Shown here piece after piece: positions 1 to 9,322 of a stretch of 64,000 nucleotides of DNA; the first letter of the stretch is position 1; every line of letters begins with the position of its first letter. The DNA is taken from positions 5,620,001 to 5,684,000 of the forward strand of contig NZ_WOXS01000002.1 of assembly GCF_009852415.1 (NCBI RefSeq). Direction: 5' to 3'. Source of the stretch: Streptomyces sp. Tu 3180 (GTDB lineage: Bacteria > Actinomycetota > Actinomycetes > Streptomycetales > Streptomycetaceae). Made by a program: the position numbers and the translations under genes. Under the pieces are notes generated by a model. It made no database searches. It worked only from the letters and a program-made list of their open reading frames with translations, and had not been told where the DNA came from.

Positions 1-30
1 GCCGACGTCCGCTCCAGGGAAGGACCCTTC

Positions 31-2097
31 GTGAGCGACACCACCGATCTGATGGGCGCACGTGTCGAGGAGACCGCTGCCGCGCCCGCCACGGACGCTT
101 CCGCGCCTGCCACCGGTGCCGGCTCCCGGCGGCGCCGCGGTACCGGCCTCGAGGGCATGGTGCTGGCCGAGCTGCAGCAGGTCGCATCCGGCCTCGGCAT
201 CAGGGGCACCGCGCGCATGCGCAAGAGCCAGCTGATCGAGGTCATCAAGGAGGCGCAGGCCGCTGGTGGGGGCGCCCCCTCCGGGGAGGCCGCCCCGGCC
301 AAGGCCGAGGCCGCCGAGACCAAGCCCAAGCGCCGCGCCACCTCCCGGGCCCGTACGGGCGAGGCCGCCGAGAAGAAGGCGGACGCCGGGGACGCGCAGG
401 CCCCCGCCGAGAAGGCCGCGGCCCAGCAGCAGATCGAGATCCCGGGCCAGCCCTCCCCGAAGGCCTCCGCCCCGGCCGAGCAGGCCGCCGCCGAGGACGC
501 CGCCCCCGCCGAGCGCCGCCGCCGTCGCGCCACCGCCGAGGCCGGTGCCCCGGCCGCCGCGACCGAGACGATCGCCGCCGAGGCGAAGGCCGAGACCTCG
601 GCCCAGCCGCAGCAGGGCGAGGCCAGGTCCGACCACGAGGGTGGCGAGGGCCGCCGCCGCGACCGCCGTGAGCGCGGCCGCGACCGTGACCGCGGAGACC
701 GTGGCGACCGCGGTGAGCGCGGCGACCGCGGTGAGCGCGGCGACCGGGGTGAGCGCGGTGAGCGTCGCGGCAAGGGCGACGACCAGCAGCAGAACCAGGG
801 CGGCCAGGGCCGTCAGCAGAGCCAGCAGGGCGGCGGCCGTCAGGACGACGGCTACGACGAGGACGGCGGCGGCCGCCGTGGCCGCCGCGGGCGCTACCGC
901 GACCGCCGTGGCCGCCGCGGCCGCGAGGACGTGCAGGAGCCGCAGATCGCCGAGGACGACGTCCTGATCCCGGTCGCGGGCATCCTCGACATCCTCGACA
1001 ACTACGCGTTCATCCGGACCTCCGGCTACCTGCCGGGCCCGAACGACGTGTACGTCTCCCTCGCCCAGGTCCGCAAGAACGGCCTGCGCAAGGGCGACCA
1101 CATCACCGGTGCGGTCCGCCAGCCCAAGGAAGGCGAGCGGCGCGAGAAGTTCAACGCGCTGGTCCGCCTGGACTCCGTCAACGGCATGGCGCCCGAACAC
1201 GGCCGCGGCCGCCCGGAGTTCAACAAGCTCACTCCGCTGTACCCGCAGGACCGCCTCCGCCTGGAGACGGACCCGGGCGTGCTGACCACCCGGATCATCG
1301 ACCTCGTGTCGCCGATCGGCAAGGGCCAGCGCGGTCTGATCGTGGCCCCGCCGAAGACCGGCAAGACCATGATCATGCAGGCGATCGCCAACGCGATCAC
1401 CCACAACAACCCCGAGTGCCACCTGATGGTCGTCCTCGTCGACGAGCGTCCGGAAGAGGTCACCGACATGCAGCGGTCGGTCAAGGGCGAGGTCATCTCC
1501 TCGACCTTCGACCGTCCGGCCGAGGACCACACCACGGTCGCCGAGCTCGCCATCGAGCGCGCCAAGCGCCTGGTGGAGCTGGGTCACGACGTCGTCGTGC
1601 TGCTCGACTCGATCACCCGCCTGGGCCGTGCGTACAACCTCGCCGCCCCGGCCTCCGGCCGCATCCTGTCCGGTGGTGTCGACTCGACCGCCCTGTACCC
1701 GCCGAAGCGCTTCTTCGGTGCGGCCCGCAACATCGAGGACGGCGGCTCGCTGACCATCCTCGCCACCGCCCTGGTGGACACCGGGTCCCGCATGGACGAG
1801 GTGATCTTCGAGGAGTTCAAGGGCACCGGCAACATGGAGCTCAAGCTCGACCGGAAGCTCGCCGACAAGCGCATCTTCCCCGCGGTGGACGTGGACGCGT
1901 CCGGCACCCGCAAGGAGGAGATCCTGCTCGGCGCCGAGGAGCTGGGCATCGTCTGGAAGCTGCGCCGGGTGCTGCACGCGCTCGACCAGCAACAGGCGAT
2001 CGAGCTGCTCCTCGACAAGATGAAGCAGACCAAGTCGAACGTCGAGTTCCTGATGCAGATCCAGAAGACGACGCCGACGCCGGGCAACGGCGACTGA
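31..2097 (+). CDS. rho: Transcription termination factor Rho (long actinobacterial form)
   Basis: Hexameric RNA-dependent ATPase that terminates transcription. The 688-residue protein is far longer than the roughly 420 residues of E. coli Rho. A Rho_N helical domain lies near residues 45-80. A long Ala/Glu- and then Arg/Gly/Asp-rich insertion follows (about 85-305), containing RGDRGER repeats. The cold-shock RNA-binding domain (about 310-385) is next, then the RecA-like motor with Walker A APPKTGKT (about 440-448), Walker B VVVLLDSITR and the Q-loop/R-loop region around LSGGVDS and EFKGTGNMELKLDR. The GTG start at 31 follows a good AGGGAAGGA ribosome site. A 16-bp perfect hairpin follows the stop. 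Identity is secure; the function of the insertion (extra RNA binding) is inferred from other high-GC Gram-positives. Confidence 0.98.
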   Translation: MSDTTDLMGARVEETAAAPATDASAPATGAGSRRRRGTGLEGMVLAELQQVASGLGIRGTARMRKSQLIEVIKEAQAAGGGAPSGEAAPAKAEAAETKPKRRATSRARTGEAAEKKADAGDAQAPAEKAAAQQQIEIPGQPSPKASAPAEQAAAEDAAPAERRRRRATAEAGAPAAATETIAAEAKAETSAQPQQGEARSDHEGGEGRRRDRRERGRDRDRGDRGDRGERGDRGERGDRGERGERRGKGDDQQQNQGGQGRQQSQQGGGRQDDGYDEDGGGRRGRRGRYRDRRGRRGREDVQEPQIAEDDVLIPVAGILDILDNYAFIRTSGYLPGPNDVYVSLAQVRKNGLRKGDHITGAVRQPKEGERREKFNALVRLDSVNGMAPEHGRGRPEFNKLTPLYPQDRLRLETDPGVLTTRIIDLVSPIGKGQRGLIVAPPKTGKTMIMQAIANAITHNNPECHLMVVLVDERPEEVTDMQRSVKGEVISSTFDRPAEDHTTVAELAIERAKRLVELGHDVVVLLDSITRLGRAYNLAAPASGRILSGGVDSTALYPPKRFFGAARNIEDGGSLTILATALVDTGSRMDEVIFEEFKGTGNMELKLDRKLADKRIFPAVDVDASGTRKEEILLGAEELGIVWKLRRVLHALDQQQAIELLLDKMKQTKSNVEFLMQIQKTTPTPGNGD
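703..756 (+). repeat. Three tandem 18-bp repeats inside rho
   Basis: Three head-to-tail copies of an 18-bp unit beginning GGCGACCGCGG; the third copy has one substitution. They encode the RGDRGE part of the Arg/Gly-rich Rho insertion. Copy number is likely to vary between strains. Confidence 0.85.
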
Positions 2098-2110
2098 CGT
2101 CCGTCCCCCG

Positions 2111-2146
2111 CCGAAGGGCCGCTCCCCGAAGGGAGCGGCCCTTCGG
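2111..2146 (+). terminator. Terminator hairpin after rho
   Basis: Perfect 16-bp inverted repeat (arms 2111-2126 and 2131-2146) with a CGAA tetraloop, 13 bases after the rho stop. There is no T-run, as is common for Streptomyces terminators. Confidence 0.85.
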
Positions 2147-2245
2147 GCGTTCTCGGACAGGTGTACGATCACGCTGCCTCGGGCCGATCTCCGCTTCTCT
2201 CCGCCGCATCCGGGCCCGGGCTTTCCGATCCCCAGGGGGACCTGC

Positions 2246-4054
2246 GTGAGTACATCCATGTCCGGAGCCGGCCGGCACAGACGCCGGGCCAGGATCGCCC
2301 TGCCCGTGGCCGCGGCGGGTGTCGCCGCGGCCGTCGCCGCCGCACTGCTGACCTCGTCGGCCGGTGCCGCCACCGCGCTGCCGCAGCCGACCGTCGACCC
2401 GGCGACCAGCTCGCCGTCGACCGCCGAGCTGACCAGGCGCGTCGCGGGCGCCATGGCGGGCGACGACACCGCGGGCAAGACGGCCAGGTCGTCGCTGAGC
2501 AGCGGCACGGACACCGGTTCCACCGTCGACGCGAAGATCATCGGCGGCACCACGACCGGCATCAGCACGGCGCCCTGGATGGCCCAGCTCCACTACTACG
2601 ACGACCGGGGCACCAGCGGCACCAGCGACGACATCGGCTTCTTCTGCGGCGGCGCCGTCGTCGCGCCGACGAAGGTCCTCACCGCCGCGCACTGCGTCAA
2701 GGGCTACGACTGGCACGCCAACGGCGCCGTCGTCACCGGCACCGCCCAGCTCCCCTCGGACGGCGGCAGCGACCTGCACGGCGGCACCGTCAGCGGGGTC
2801 TGGCGGCAGTGGAACCACCCGTCGTACAACGCGACCACCATCGACAACGACATCGCGGTGCTCACCCTGCCGGCCCCCGTCCGGGTCACCCCGATCCGCA
2901 TGACGACCTCCGGCGACACCGCCTCCTACGCCGCCGGAACCAGCGCCAAGGTCTACGGCTGGGGCCGCACCAGCTCCACCAGCCAGGACATCTCCGAGAC
3001 GCTGAAGACGGCCACGCTGCCCATCCAGTCCGACACCACGTGCGCCGGCGCCTACGGCGCCGACTTCGTCAAGGGCCACATGGTCTGCGCCGGGCAGCCC
3101 GCCAGCGGCAGCGACACCGGCACCACCTCCGCCTGCAACGGCGACTCCGGCGGCCCGCTGGTCGTGAGCAACCGGATCGTCGGCGTCGTCTCCTGGGGCG
3201 TGCAGGACTGCGTGGCGAAGGGCGCCTACAGCGTCTTCGCCAAGGTGAGCGGCTACGTCGGCGCCGCCTACCCGCGCGTCGACGACACCAACATCAGCGG
3301 CGACCACCGGGCCGACCTGTGGGTGCGCAGGGCCTCCACGACGACCGGCTACTCCAAGGACTCCACGGGCTCCGCCTTCGCCACCCGCGAGTCCTGGGGC
3401 AGCTGGAACGGCGTCAACCTCGTCCTGCAGACCGACCTCGACCGCGACGGTTACCAGGACCTGGTGTACCGGCGCAGCAGCGACGGCGACGTCTTCTGGA
3501 CCCACTACGTCATCTCCAGCGGCAGCTGGTCCACCAAGCGCCTCGCCGACAACTGGAAGACCCGCACCCGGATCGTCACCCCCGGCGACGTCACCGGCGA
3601 CTACCTGCCCGACCTGCTGTCCGTGGACTCCGCCGGCGTGCTGTGGATCTACCCGGGCAGGGGCGACGGCTCCTTCTCCTCCCGCGTGCAGGTGGGCTCC
3701 GGCTGGAACCAGTACAACTCCGTGCGCGGCCACGGCGACTTCACCGGCGACGGGAAGACCGACCTAATCGCCCGGTCCAAGAGCACCGGCGACGTGTACC
3801 TGTACAAGGGCACCGGCAAGTCCGGCTCCGGCGCCTTCTCCGGCCGGATCAAGGTGCGCACCTGGAAGAGCACCACCTACAACGCCTTCGACGCGGTCGG
3901 CGACGTCAGCGGCGACGGCAGGGCCGACTTCCTGGCCCGCACCCCCGGCGGCACGCTCTACCTGTACAAGGGCACCGGAAAGGCCACGAGCGAGATCTTC
4001 GCCACACGGATCTCCGTCGGCACCGGTTTCGAGCAGTACGACATCTTCGGCTGA
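2246..4054 (+). CDS. Secreted trypsin-like serine protease with C-terminal FG-GAP/VCBS repeats
   Basis: Predicted exported S1-family protease of 602 residues. An Arg-rich N-terminus and an Ala-rich hydrophobic stretch (about 15-42) look like a signal peptide. The mature catalytic domain begins around IIGGTTTG (about 95) and has the triad context TAAHC (His), DNDIAVL (Asp) and GDSGGP (Ser). After about residue 345 come five repeats with Ca2+-binding-like DxxGDxxxD loops, such as DFTGDGKTDL and DVSGDGRADF, which predict a beta-propeller used for binding or stability. The GTG start at 2246 lies behind AGGGGGA. The gene is flanked by strong hairpins and is probably monocistronic. The substrate cannot be told from sequence. 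Confidence 0.93.
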   Translation: MSTSMSGAGRHRRRARIALPVAAAGVAAAVAAALLTSSAGAATALPQPTVDPATSSPSTAELTRRVAGAMAGDDTAGKTARSSLSSGTDTGSTVDAKIIGGTTTGISTAPWMAQLHYYDDRGTSGTSDDIGFFCGGAVVAPTKVLTAAHCVKGYDWHANGAVVTGTAQLPSDGGSDLHGGTVSGVWRQWNHPSYNATTIDNDIAVLTLPAPVRVTPIRMTTSGDTASYAAGTSAKVYGWGRTSSTSQDISETLKTATLPIQSDTTCAGAYGADFVKGHMVCAGQPASGSDTGTTSACNGDSGGPLVVSNRIVGVVSWGVQDCVAKGAYSVFAKVSGYVGAAYPRVDDTNISGDHRADLWVRRASTTTGYSKDSTGSAFATRESWGSWNGVNLVLQTDLDRDGYQDLVYRRSSDGDVFWTHYVISSGSWSTKRLADNWKTRTRIVTPGDVTGDYLPDLLSVDSAGVLWIYPGRGDGSFSSRVQVGSGWNQYNSVRGHGDFTGDGKTDLIARSKSTGDVYLYKGTGKSGSGAFSGRIKVRTWKSTTYNAFDAVGDVSGDGRADFLARTPGGTLYLYKGTGKATSEIFATRISVGTGFEQYDIFG

Positions 4055-4064
4055 ACCCGCAGGT

Positions 4065-4130
4065 GAGCGGTGTGCGCACCGCTCCCGGCGGAACCACCCC
4101 GTCGTGCCCGGCCGTCCACAGGCCGGGCAC
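4065..4130 (+). terminator. Tandem terminator hairpins after the protease gene
   Basis: Two perfect hairpins in a row: an 8-bp stem with a 4-base loop (4065-4084), and a 10-bp stem GTGCCCGGCC / GGCCGGGCAC with a 7-base loop (4104-4130). Confidence 0.75.
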
Positions 4131-4264
4131 AGGGGGCCGTGTCACCCTGTGCCGCGTTTCCCCGTCCGGCCGGACGGCGGGACGACGGGTGCCGTACAGG
4201 GAGCGGACCGGCCGGGTCCGGCACCGCGCGGAAGGCCGGCGACCGGACGGGAGCCGAGGAGCAC

Positions 4265-5398
4265 ATGTCTGCCGAGGGCACACCGGACCCCGGCGCACCG
4301 GGGAGAGCCCGGCACGGCGGGACGGCACCACCGCGCCGGAGGACGCCGCCGCGGACGGCGCGGGAAGCGGCGCGAGGGCCGCCGGTCTGGACCGCCGCGG
4401 GCATCGTCGCCCTGGGCGGCACCGGCGCCGGACACCTGTACTTCAAGCTCAACGGCGACATCGACAGCGTCGACATCGACCAGGCCCTCGGCACCGACCG
4501 GCCCGAGAAGGCGGACGACGGCTCCGAGGACATCCTCGTGCTCGGCTCCGACACCCGCTCCGGCGGCAACGGGGAGCTCGGCGGCGGCACCGACGACGGC
4601 ACCGCCCGCTCCGACACCGCGGTGATCGTGCACGTCCACGAGGGCCACAGGAGGGCCGCCGTGGACTCCGTCCCGCGCGACACCGTCGTCGACCGCCCCG
4701 AGTGCACCGACACCGAGGGCGCCACCCACCCCGCCGCGACCGGCGTGACGTTCAACTCCGCCTCCTCCACGGGCGGGGCGGCCTGCGCGGTGAAGACCGT
4801 CGAGTCGCTCACCGATCTGCGCATGGACCACTACCTGGAGGTCGACTTCTCCGGCTCCCAAGAGCTCGTCGACGAACTCGGCGGCGTCCAGGTCACCACC
4901 ACCGAGGACATCGAGGACCCCGAGAGCCACCTCGAGCTGAAGGCCGGCACCCACCGGCTGAGCGGTGCGCAGGCCCTCGGCCTGGTGCGCACCCGGCACG
5001 GCGTCGGCGACGGCTCCGACCTCGGCCGCATCCAGCTCCAGCAGGCCTTCCTCAAGGCGCTGCTGCGGCAGGTCGGGGAGGTCGGCGTCCTCACCGGCCC
5101 CGAGAAGCGGTACGACCTCGCCGACACCGCCACCAGGACCGTCACCACCGACTCCGGCCTCGGCTCGGTGAACTCCCTGATGTCCTTCGCGGGCGGCCTG
5201 AAGGACATCAGCCCCGCGCGGACGCAGACGGTGACCATGCCGGTGCGGTACGACCCGGCCGACGCCAACCGGGTCCTGCTCGACAAGGACGAGGCACGGC
5301 TGGTCCTGGACGCCCTGAGGAACGACGAGCCGATCCCCGCGGCCGCCGCCGAGGGCACCGCCGCCGGGCAGGCCGGGGACGTGGTGAGCACGTCGTAG
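4265..5398 (+). CDS. LCP (LytR-CpsA-Psr) family cell-wall glycopolymer transferase
   Basis: LCP proteins move lipid-linked glycopolymers onto peptidoglycan outside the membrane. Starting at ATG 4265 (site GAGCCGAGGAG) gives 377 residues; an upstream in-frame start at 4070 would overlap a terminator. A Pro/Arg-rich cytoplasmic N-terminus is followed by one hydrophobic segment (about 38-58) and then the LCP domain with ILVLGSDTRSG, the SVPRDT arginine motif, FNSASSTGG and the RTRHG..SDLGRIQ motif. These arginines bind the pyrophosphate of the polyprenyl substrate in the family. Family assignment is firm; which polymer is transferred (teichoic or teichulosonic acid, or similar) is not visible. 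Confidence 0.9.
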   Translation: MSAEGTPDPGAPGRARHGGTAPPRRRTPPRTAREAARGPPVWTAAGIVALGGTGAGHLYFKLNGDIDSVDIDQALGTDRPEKADDGSEDILVLGSDTRSGGNGELGGGTDDGTARSDTAVIVHVHEGHRRAAVDSVPRDTVVDRPECTDTEGATHPAATGVTFNSASSTGGAACAVKTVESLTDLRMDHYLEVDFSGSQELVDELGGVQVTTTEDIEDPESHLELKAGTHRLSGAQALGLVRTRHGVGDGSDLGRIQLQQAFLKALLRQVGEVGVLTGPEKRYDLADTATRTVTTDSGLGSVNSLMSFAGGLKDISPARTQTVTMPVRYDPADANRVLLDKDEARLVLDALRNDEPIPAAAAEGTAAGQAGDVVSTS

Positions 5399-5416
5399 CC
5401 GGGCGGCCCACCGGCG

Positions 5417-5442
5417 GGAATAGATCGCCTCCACCCCCGGTT
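5417..5442 (+). promoter_or_regulatory. Sigma-R-type promoter of rpmE
   Basis: GGAAT at 5417-5421 and GTT at 5440-5442 are separated by exactly 18 bases, matching the sigma-R (thiol-oxidative stress) consensus GGAAT-N18/19-GTT. rpmE is a reported sigma-R target in S. coelicolor. Confidence 0.8.
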
Positions 5443-5471
5443 TGGGAGGAAGGCGCCAGTCCTGGCAGACT
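5442..5471 (+). promoter_or_regulatory. Possible housekeeping promoter of rpmE
   Basis: TTGGGA (5442-5447) and CAGACT (5466-5471) with an 18-base spacer resemble -35 and -10 boxes of the main sigma factor. It lies directly downstream of the sigma-R-type promoter, giving a plausible two-promoter arrangement. Confidence 0.45.
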
Positions 5472-5547
5472 GGTACGTCGGCTCCGGTTCACGCCTGCCG
5501 CACCCCGCGGCGGCGACCCGGCGCCCTCCCGGAACCTAGGAGACACC

Positions 5548-5769
5548 TTGAAGCGCGACATCCACCCCGAGTACGTCGAGACGCAGGTCAGCTGCACCTG
5601 TGGCGCGTCGTTCACCACCCGCAGCACGATCTCCAGCGGCACCATCCGTGCCGAGGTCTGCTCCGAGTGCCACCCGTTCTACACGGGCAAGCAGAAGATC
5701 CTCGACACCGGTGGCCGTGTGGCCCGCTTCGAGGCCCGCTTCGGCAAGGCCGCCGGCTCCAAGAAGTAG
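5548..5769 (+). CDS. rpmE: 50S ribosomal protein L31, zinc-binding (C+) form
   Basis: Small 73-residue ribosomal protein. The start is TTG at 5548 behind TAGGAGA; the encoded protein begins (M)KRDIHPEY, as in other L31 proteins. Four cysteines in the pattern CxC (16, 18) and CxxC (38, 41) make the zinc-ribbon C+ form, usually replaced by a C- paralogue under zinc starvation; that paralogue is not in this window. The combination of a cysteine-coordinated zinc and a sigma-R-type promoter upstream suggests the gene is renewed when thiols are oxidised. Confidence 0.97.
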   Translation: MKRDIHPEYVETQVSCTCGASFTTRSTISSGTIRAEVCSECHPFYTGKQKILDTGGRVARFEARFGKAAGSKK

Positions 5770-5781
5770 CGAGCCCCATTC

Positions 5782-5834
5782 CGCCGGTCCACGGTCGTGT
5801 CCCTCCCGGGGGACTCACCGGGACCGGCGTTTTT
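5782..5834 (+). terminator. Intrinsic terminator between rpmE and prfA
   Basis: CGCCGGTCC (5782-5790) pairs with GGACCGGCG (5821-5829), enclosing a smaller internal stem, and is followed at once by TTTTT (5830-5834). It is one of the few hairpins here with a real T-run. Confidence 0.8.
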
Positions 5835-5873
5835 GGTCGTCCGCCCTTCACCCCGTACCAGCAGGAGCCCAAG

Positions 5874-6953
<1,080 letters not shown>

Positions 6954-6990
6954 GGCACGAGGTCCGTACGAGTACTTCCGGAGGCATCGC

Positions 6991-7836
6991 GTGAACCTGC
7001 TGCTCGCCGAGGTGGCCCAGGCCACCCAGCGGCTCGCCGACGCCGGCGTGCCCTCGCCGCGCACCGACGCGGAGGAGCTCGCCGCGTTCGTGCACGGCGT
7101 CAAGCGCGGCGAGCTGCACACCGTGAAGGACTCCGACTTCGACGCCCGGTACTGGGAGGTCATCGCCCGCCGCGAGGCCCGCGAACCGCTCCAGCACATC
7201 ACCGGGCGCGCCTACTTCCGCTACCTGGAGCTCCAGGTGGGACCCGGGGTGTTCGTCCCGCGCCCGGAGACCGAGTCGGTGGTCGAGTGGGCCATAGACG
7301 CCGTCCGCGCCATGGACGTCGTCGAGCCCTGCATCGTCGACCTGTGCACCGGCTCCGGTGCGATCGCCCTCGCCCTCGCCCAGGAGGTGCCGCGCTCGCG
7401 CGTGTACGCCGTGGAGCTGTCCGAGGACGCCCTGGTGTGGACCCGCAAGAACATGGAGGGCTCCCGCGTCGAACTGCGCCAGGGCGACGCCCTGAGGGCC
7501 TTCCCCGACCTCGACGGCCAGGTCGACCTGGTCGTCTCCAACCCGCCGTACATCCCGCTCACCGAGTGGGAGTACGTGGCCCCGGAGGCCCGCGACTACG
7601 ACCCCCAGCTGGCCCTGTTCTCCGGCGAGGACGGCCTCGACCTCATCCGCGGCCTGGAGCGCACCGCGCACCGGCTGCTGCGCCCCGGCGGGGTGGTCGT
7701 CGTCGAGCACGCCGACACCCAGGGCGGCCAGGTGCCGTGGATCTTCGCCGAGGACCGCGGCTGGACCGACGCCGCCGACCACCCCGACCTGAACAACCGC
7801 CCCCGGTTCGCCACCGCCCGCAAGGCGCTGCCGTGA
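6991..7836 (+). CDS. prmC: Release factor glutamine methyltransferase PrmC/HemK
   Basis: N5-glutamine methyltransferase acting on the GGQ glutamine of release factors. The protein has 281 residues, with a helical N-terminal domain, a SAM-binding motif VDLCTGSGAIALAL (about 112-125) and the NPPY catalytic motif (VSNPPYIPL, about 185). The GTG start at 6991 follows TCCGGAGG. It lies directly behind prfA, its substrate gene, and before the tsaC-like gene, a common actinobacterial order. Confidence 0.97.
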   Translation: MNLLLAEVAQATQRLADAGVPSPRTDAEELAAFVHGVKRGELHTVKDSDFDARYWEVIARREAREPLQHITGRAYFRYLELQVGPGVFVPRPETESVVEWAIDAVRAMDVVEPCIVDLCTGSGAIALALAQEVPRSRVYAVELSEDALVWTRKNMEGSRVELRQGDALRAFPDLDGQVDLVVSNPPYIPLTEWEYVAPEARDYDPQLALFSGEDGLDLIRGLERTAHRLLRPGGVVVVEHADTQGGQVPWIFAEDRGWTDAADHPDLNNRPRFATARKALP

Positions 7837-7884
7837 GCGCCCTGCCCACCCCATCCCCCCAGCACGTACGAGGAGGCCCGCCAG

Positions 7885-8532
7885 ATGGCTCGGCGATACG
7901 ACACCAATGACGCGACCGACCGCGCGACCGGTCTGCGTGAGGCCGCGTCCGCCGTGCGCCGTGGCGAGCTCGTGGTGCTGCCGACGGACACGGTGTACGG
8001 CATCGGCGCGGACGCGTTCACCTCGGAGGCCGTCGCCGACCTGCTGGCGGCCAAGGGCCGCGGCCGCAACATGCCCACGCCCGTCCTCATCGGCTCCCCG
8101 AACACCCTGCACGGCCTCGTCACGGACTTCTCCGAGATGGCCTGGGAACTGGTCGACGCGTTCTGGCCGGGCGCGCTGACGCTCGTCGCCAGGCACCAGC
8201 CGTCCCTCCAGTGGGACCTCGGTGACACCCGCGGCACGGTGGCCGTGCGGATGCCGCTGCACCCGGTCGCCATCGAGCTGCTCACCGAGGTCGGCCCCAT
8301 GGCCGTCTCGTCCGCGAACCTCACCGGCCACCCGGCGCCGGAGAACTGCGACGCCGCGCAGGAGATGCTCGGCGACTCCGTCTCCGTCTACCTCGACGGC
8401 GGCCCGACCCCCGGCAACGTCCCCTCCTCGATCGTCGACGTCACGCGGCCCGTGCCGGTGCTGCTGCGCGAGGGCGCGATCTCGCCGGACGAGCTGCGCA
8501 AGGTGGTACCCGACCTCGAGGTGGCGAATTGA
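7885..8532 (+). CDS. tsaC: L-threonylcarbamoyladenylate synthase (Sua5/YciO/YrdC family)
   Basis: Makes threonylcarbamoyl-AMP from threonine, bicarbonate and ATP for the t6A37 modification of ANN-decoding tRNAs. The 215-residue protein is essentially one YrdC domain: VVLPTDTVYGIGADAF near the N-terminus, followed by the KGR nucleotide-binding region and the PGALTLV and SSANLTG motifs. It lacks the extra C-terminal Sua5 domain. ATG start at 7885 with AGGAGG nearby. Its TGA stop overlaps the TTG start of the next gene (TTGA), implying translational coupling. Confidence 0.93.
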   Translation: MARRYDTNDATDRATGLREAASAVRRGELVVLPTDTVYGIGADAFTSEAVADLLAAKGRGRNMPTPVLIGSPNTLHGLVTDFSEMAWELVDAFWPGALTLVARHQPSLQWDLGDTRGTVAVRMPLHPVAIELLTEVGPMAVSSANLTGHPAPENCDAAQEMLGDSVSVYLDGGPTPGNVPSSIVDVTRPVPVLLREGAISPDELRKVVPDLEVAN

Positions 8533-9206
8533 CGGCCCCGGAAGCGGGGCGTGGCATAGGCAACGGGGAATCCAGCGCGGAGGTGACGACCACCTTCGGG
8601 TTTCCGCGCGACACCTTCCGCATCCTCCACGTCAGTACCGGAAACGTGTGCCGCTCGCCCATCACCGAGCGGCTGACCCGGCATTTCGTGAGCCAGCGGC
8701 TGGGCATCCTGGGCGGCGGGCTGATCGTGGAGAGCGCGGGCACCTGGGGCCACGAGGGCGCGCCCATGGAGGCCCACGCGGAGACCGTGCTCGCCGACTT
8801 CGGCGCGGACGCCTCCGGCTTCACGGGGCGCGAGCTCCTGGACGAGCACGTGATCCGCGCCGACCTCGTCCTGACCGCCACCCGGGACCACCGCGCCCAG
8901 GTCATCTCCATGGGCCACTCGGCGGGCCTGCGCACCTTCACGCTGAAGGAGTTCACCCGTCTGGTGAACGCCATCGACCCGGCGACCCTGCCCCCGCTGG
9001 ACGACGGCCTGGTCATGCGCGCCCGCGCCCTGGTCCGCGCGGCCGCCGCCCTGCGCGGGTGGCTCCTGGCCCCGACGGCCGAGGCGGACGAGGTCCACGA
9101 CCCGTACGGGGCGCCGCTGACCTTCTTCCGCTCCATCGGCGACGAGATACACCAGGCCCTGGACCCGGTGGTCACGGCCCTGACGGGCGTACCGACGCGG
9201 GCCTGA
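8529..9206 (+). CDS. Low-molecular-weight protein-tyrosine-phosphatase homologue with Ser in place of the catalytic Cys
   Basis: LMW-PTP fold protein of 225 residues. The P-loop reads HVSTGNVCRSPI, whereas active enzymes have C-x-G-N-x-C-R-S: the nucleophile position is Ser36 (AGT codon), while Gly38, Asn39, Cys41 and Arg42 are kept. The general-acid DPY motif is also present (Asp191). A cysteine-to-serine change abolishes hydrolysis in this family but often keeps phosphotyrosine binding, so a pseudophosphatase or binding role is inferred. The TTG start at 8529 overlaps the upstream stop and has GAGG about 7 bases before it. It ends before a separate SHMT-like gene. An unrelated reaction using Cys41 cannot be excluded. 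Confidence 0.88.
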   Translation: MTAPEAGRGIGNGESSAEVTTTFGFPRDTFRILHVSTGNVCRSPITERLTRHFVSQRLGILGGGLIVESAGTWGHEGAPMEAHAETVLADFGADASGFTGRELLDEHVIRADLVLTATRDHRAQVISMGHSAGLRTFTLKEFTRLVNAIDPATLPPLDDGLVMRARALVRAAAALRGWLLAPTAEADEVHDPYGAPLTFFRSIGDEIHQALDPVVTALTGVPTRA

Positions 9207-9322
9207 ACCCCCGCGGGCGGGCCGTGCGGGCCGCATGGCCCGGGAGGGTGCGGCAACCGCGCGCTCCCCGGGCGCCCGGCCTACATTGGTCGTACGTCCG
9301 CGTCGACGTCCGGGAGCCCCCC

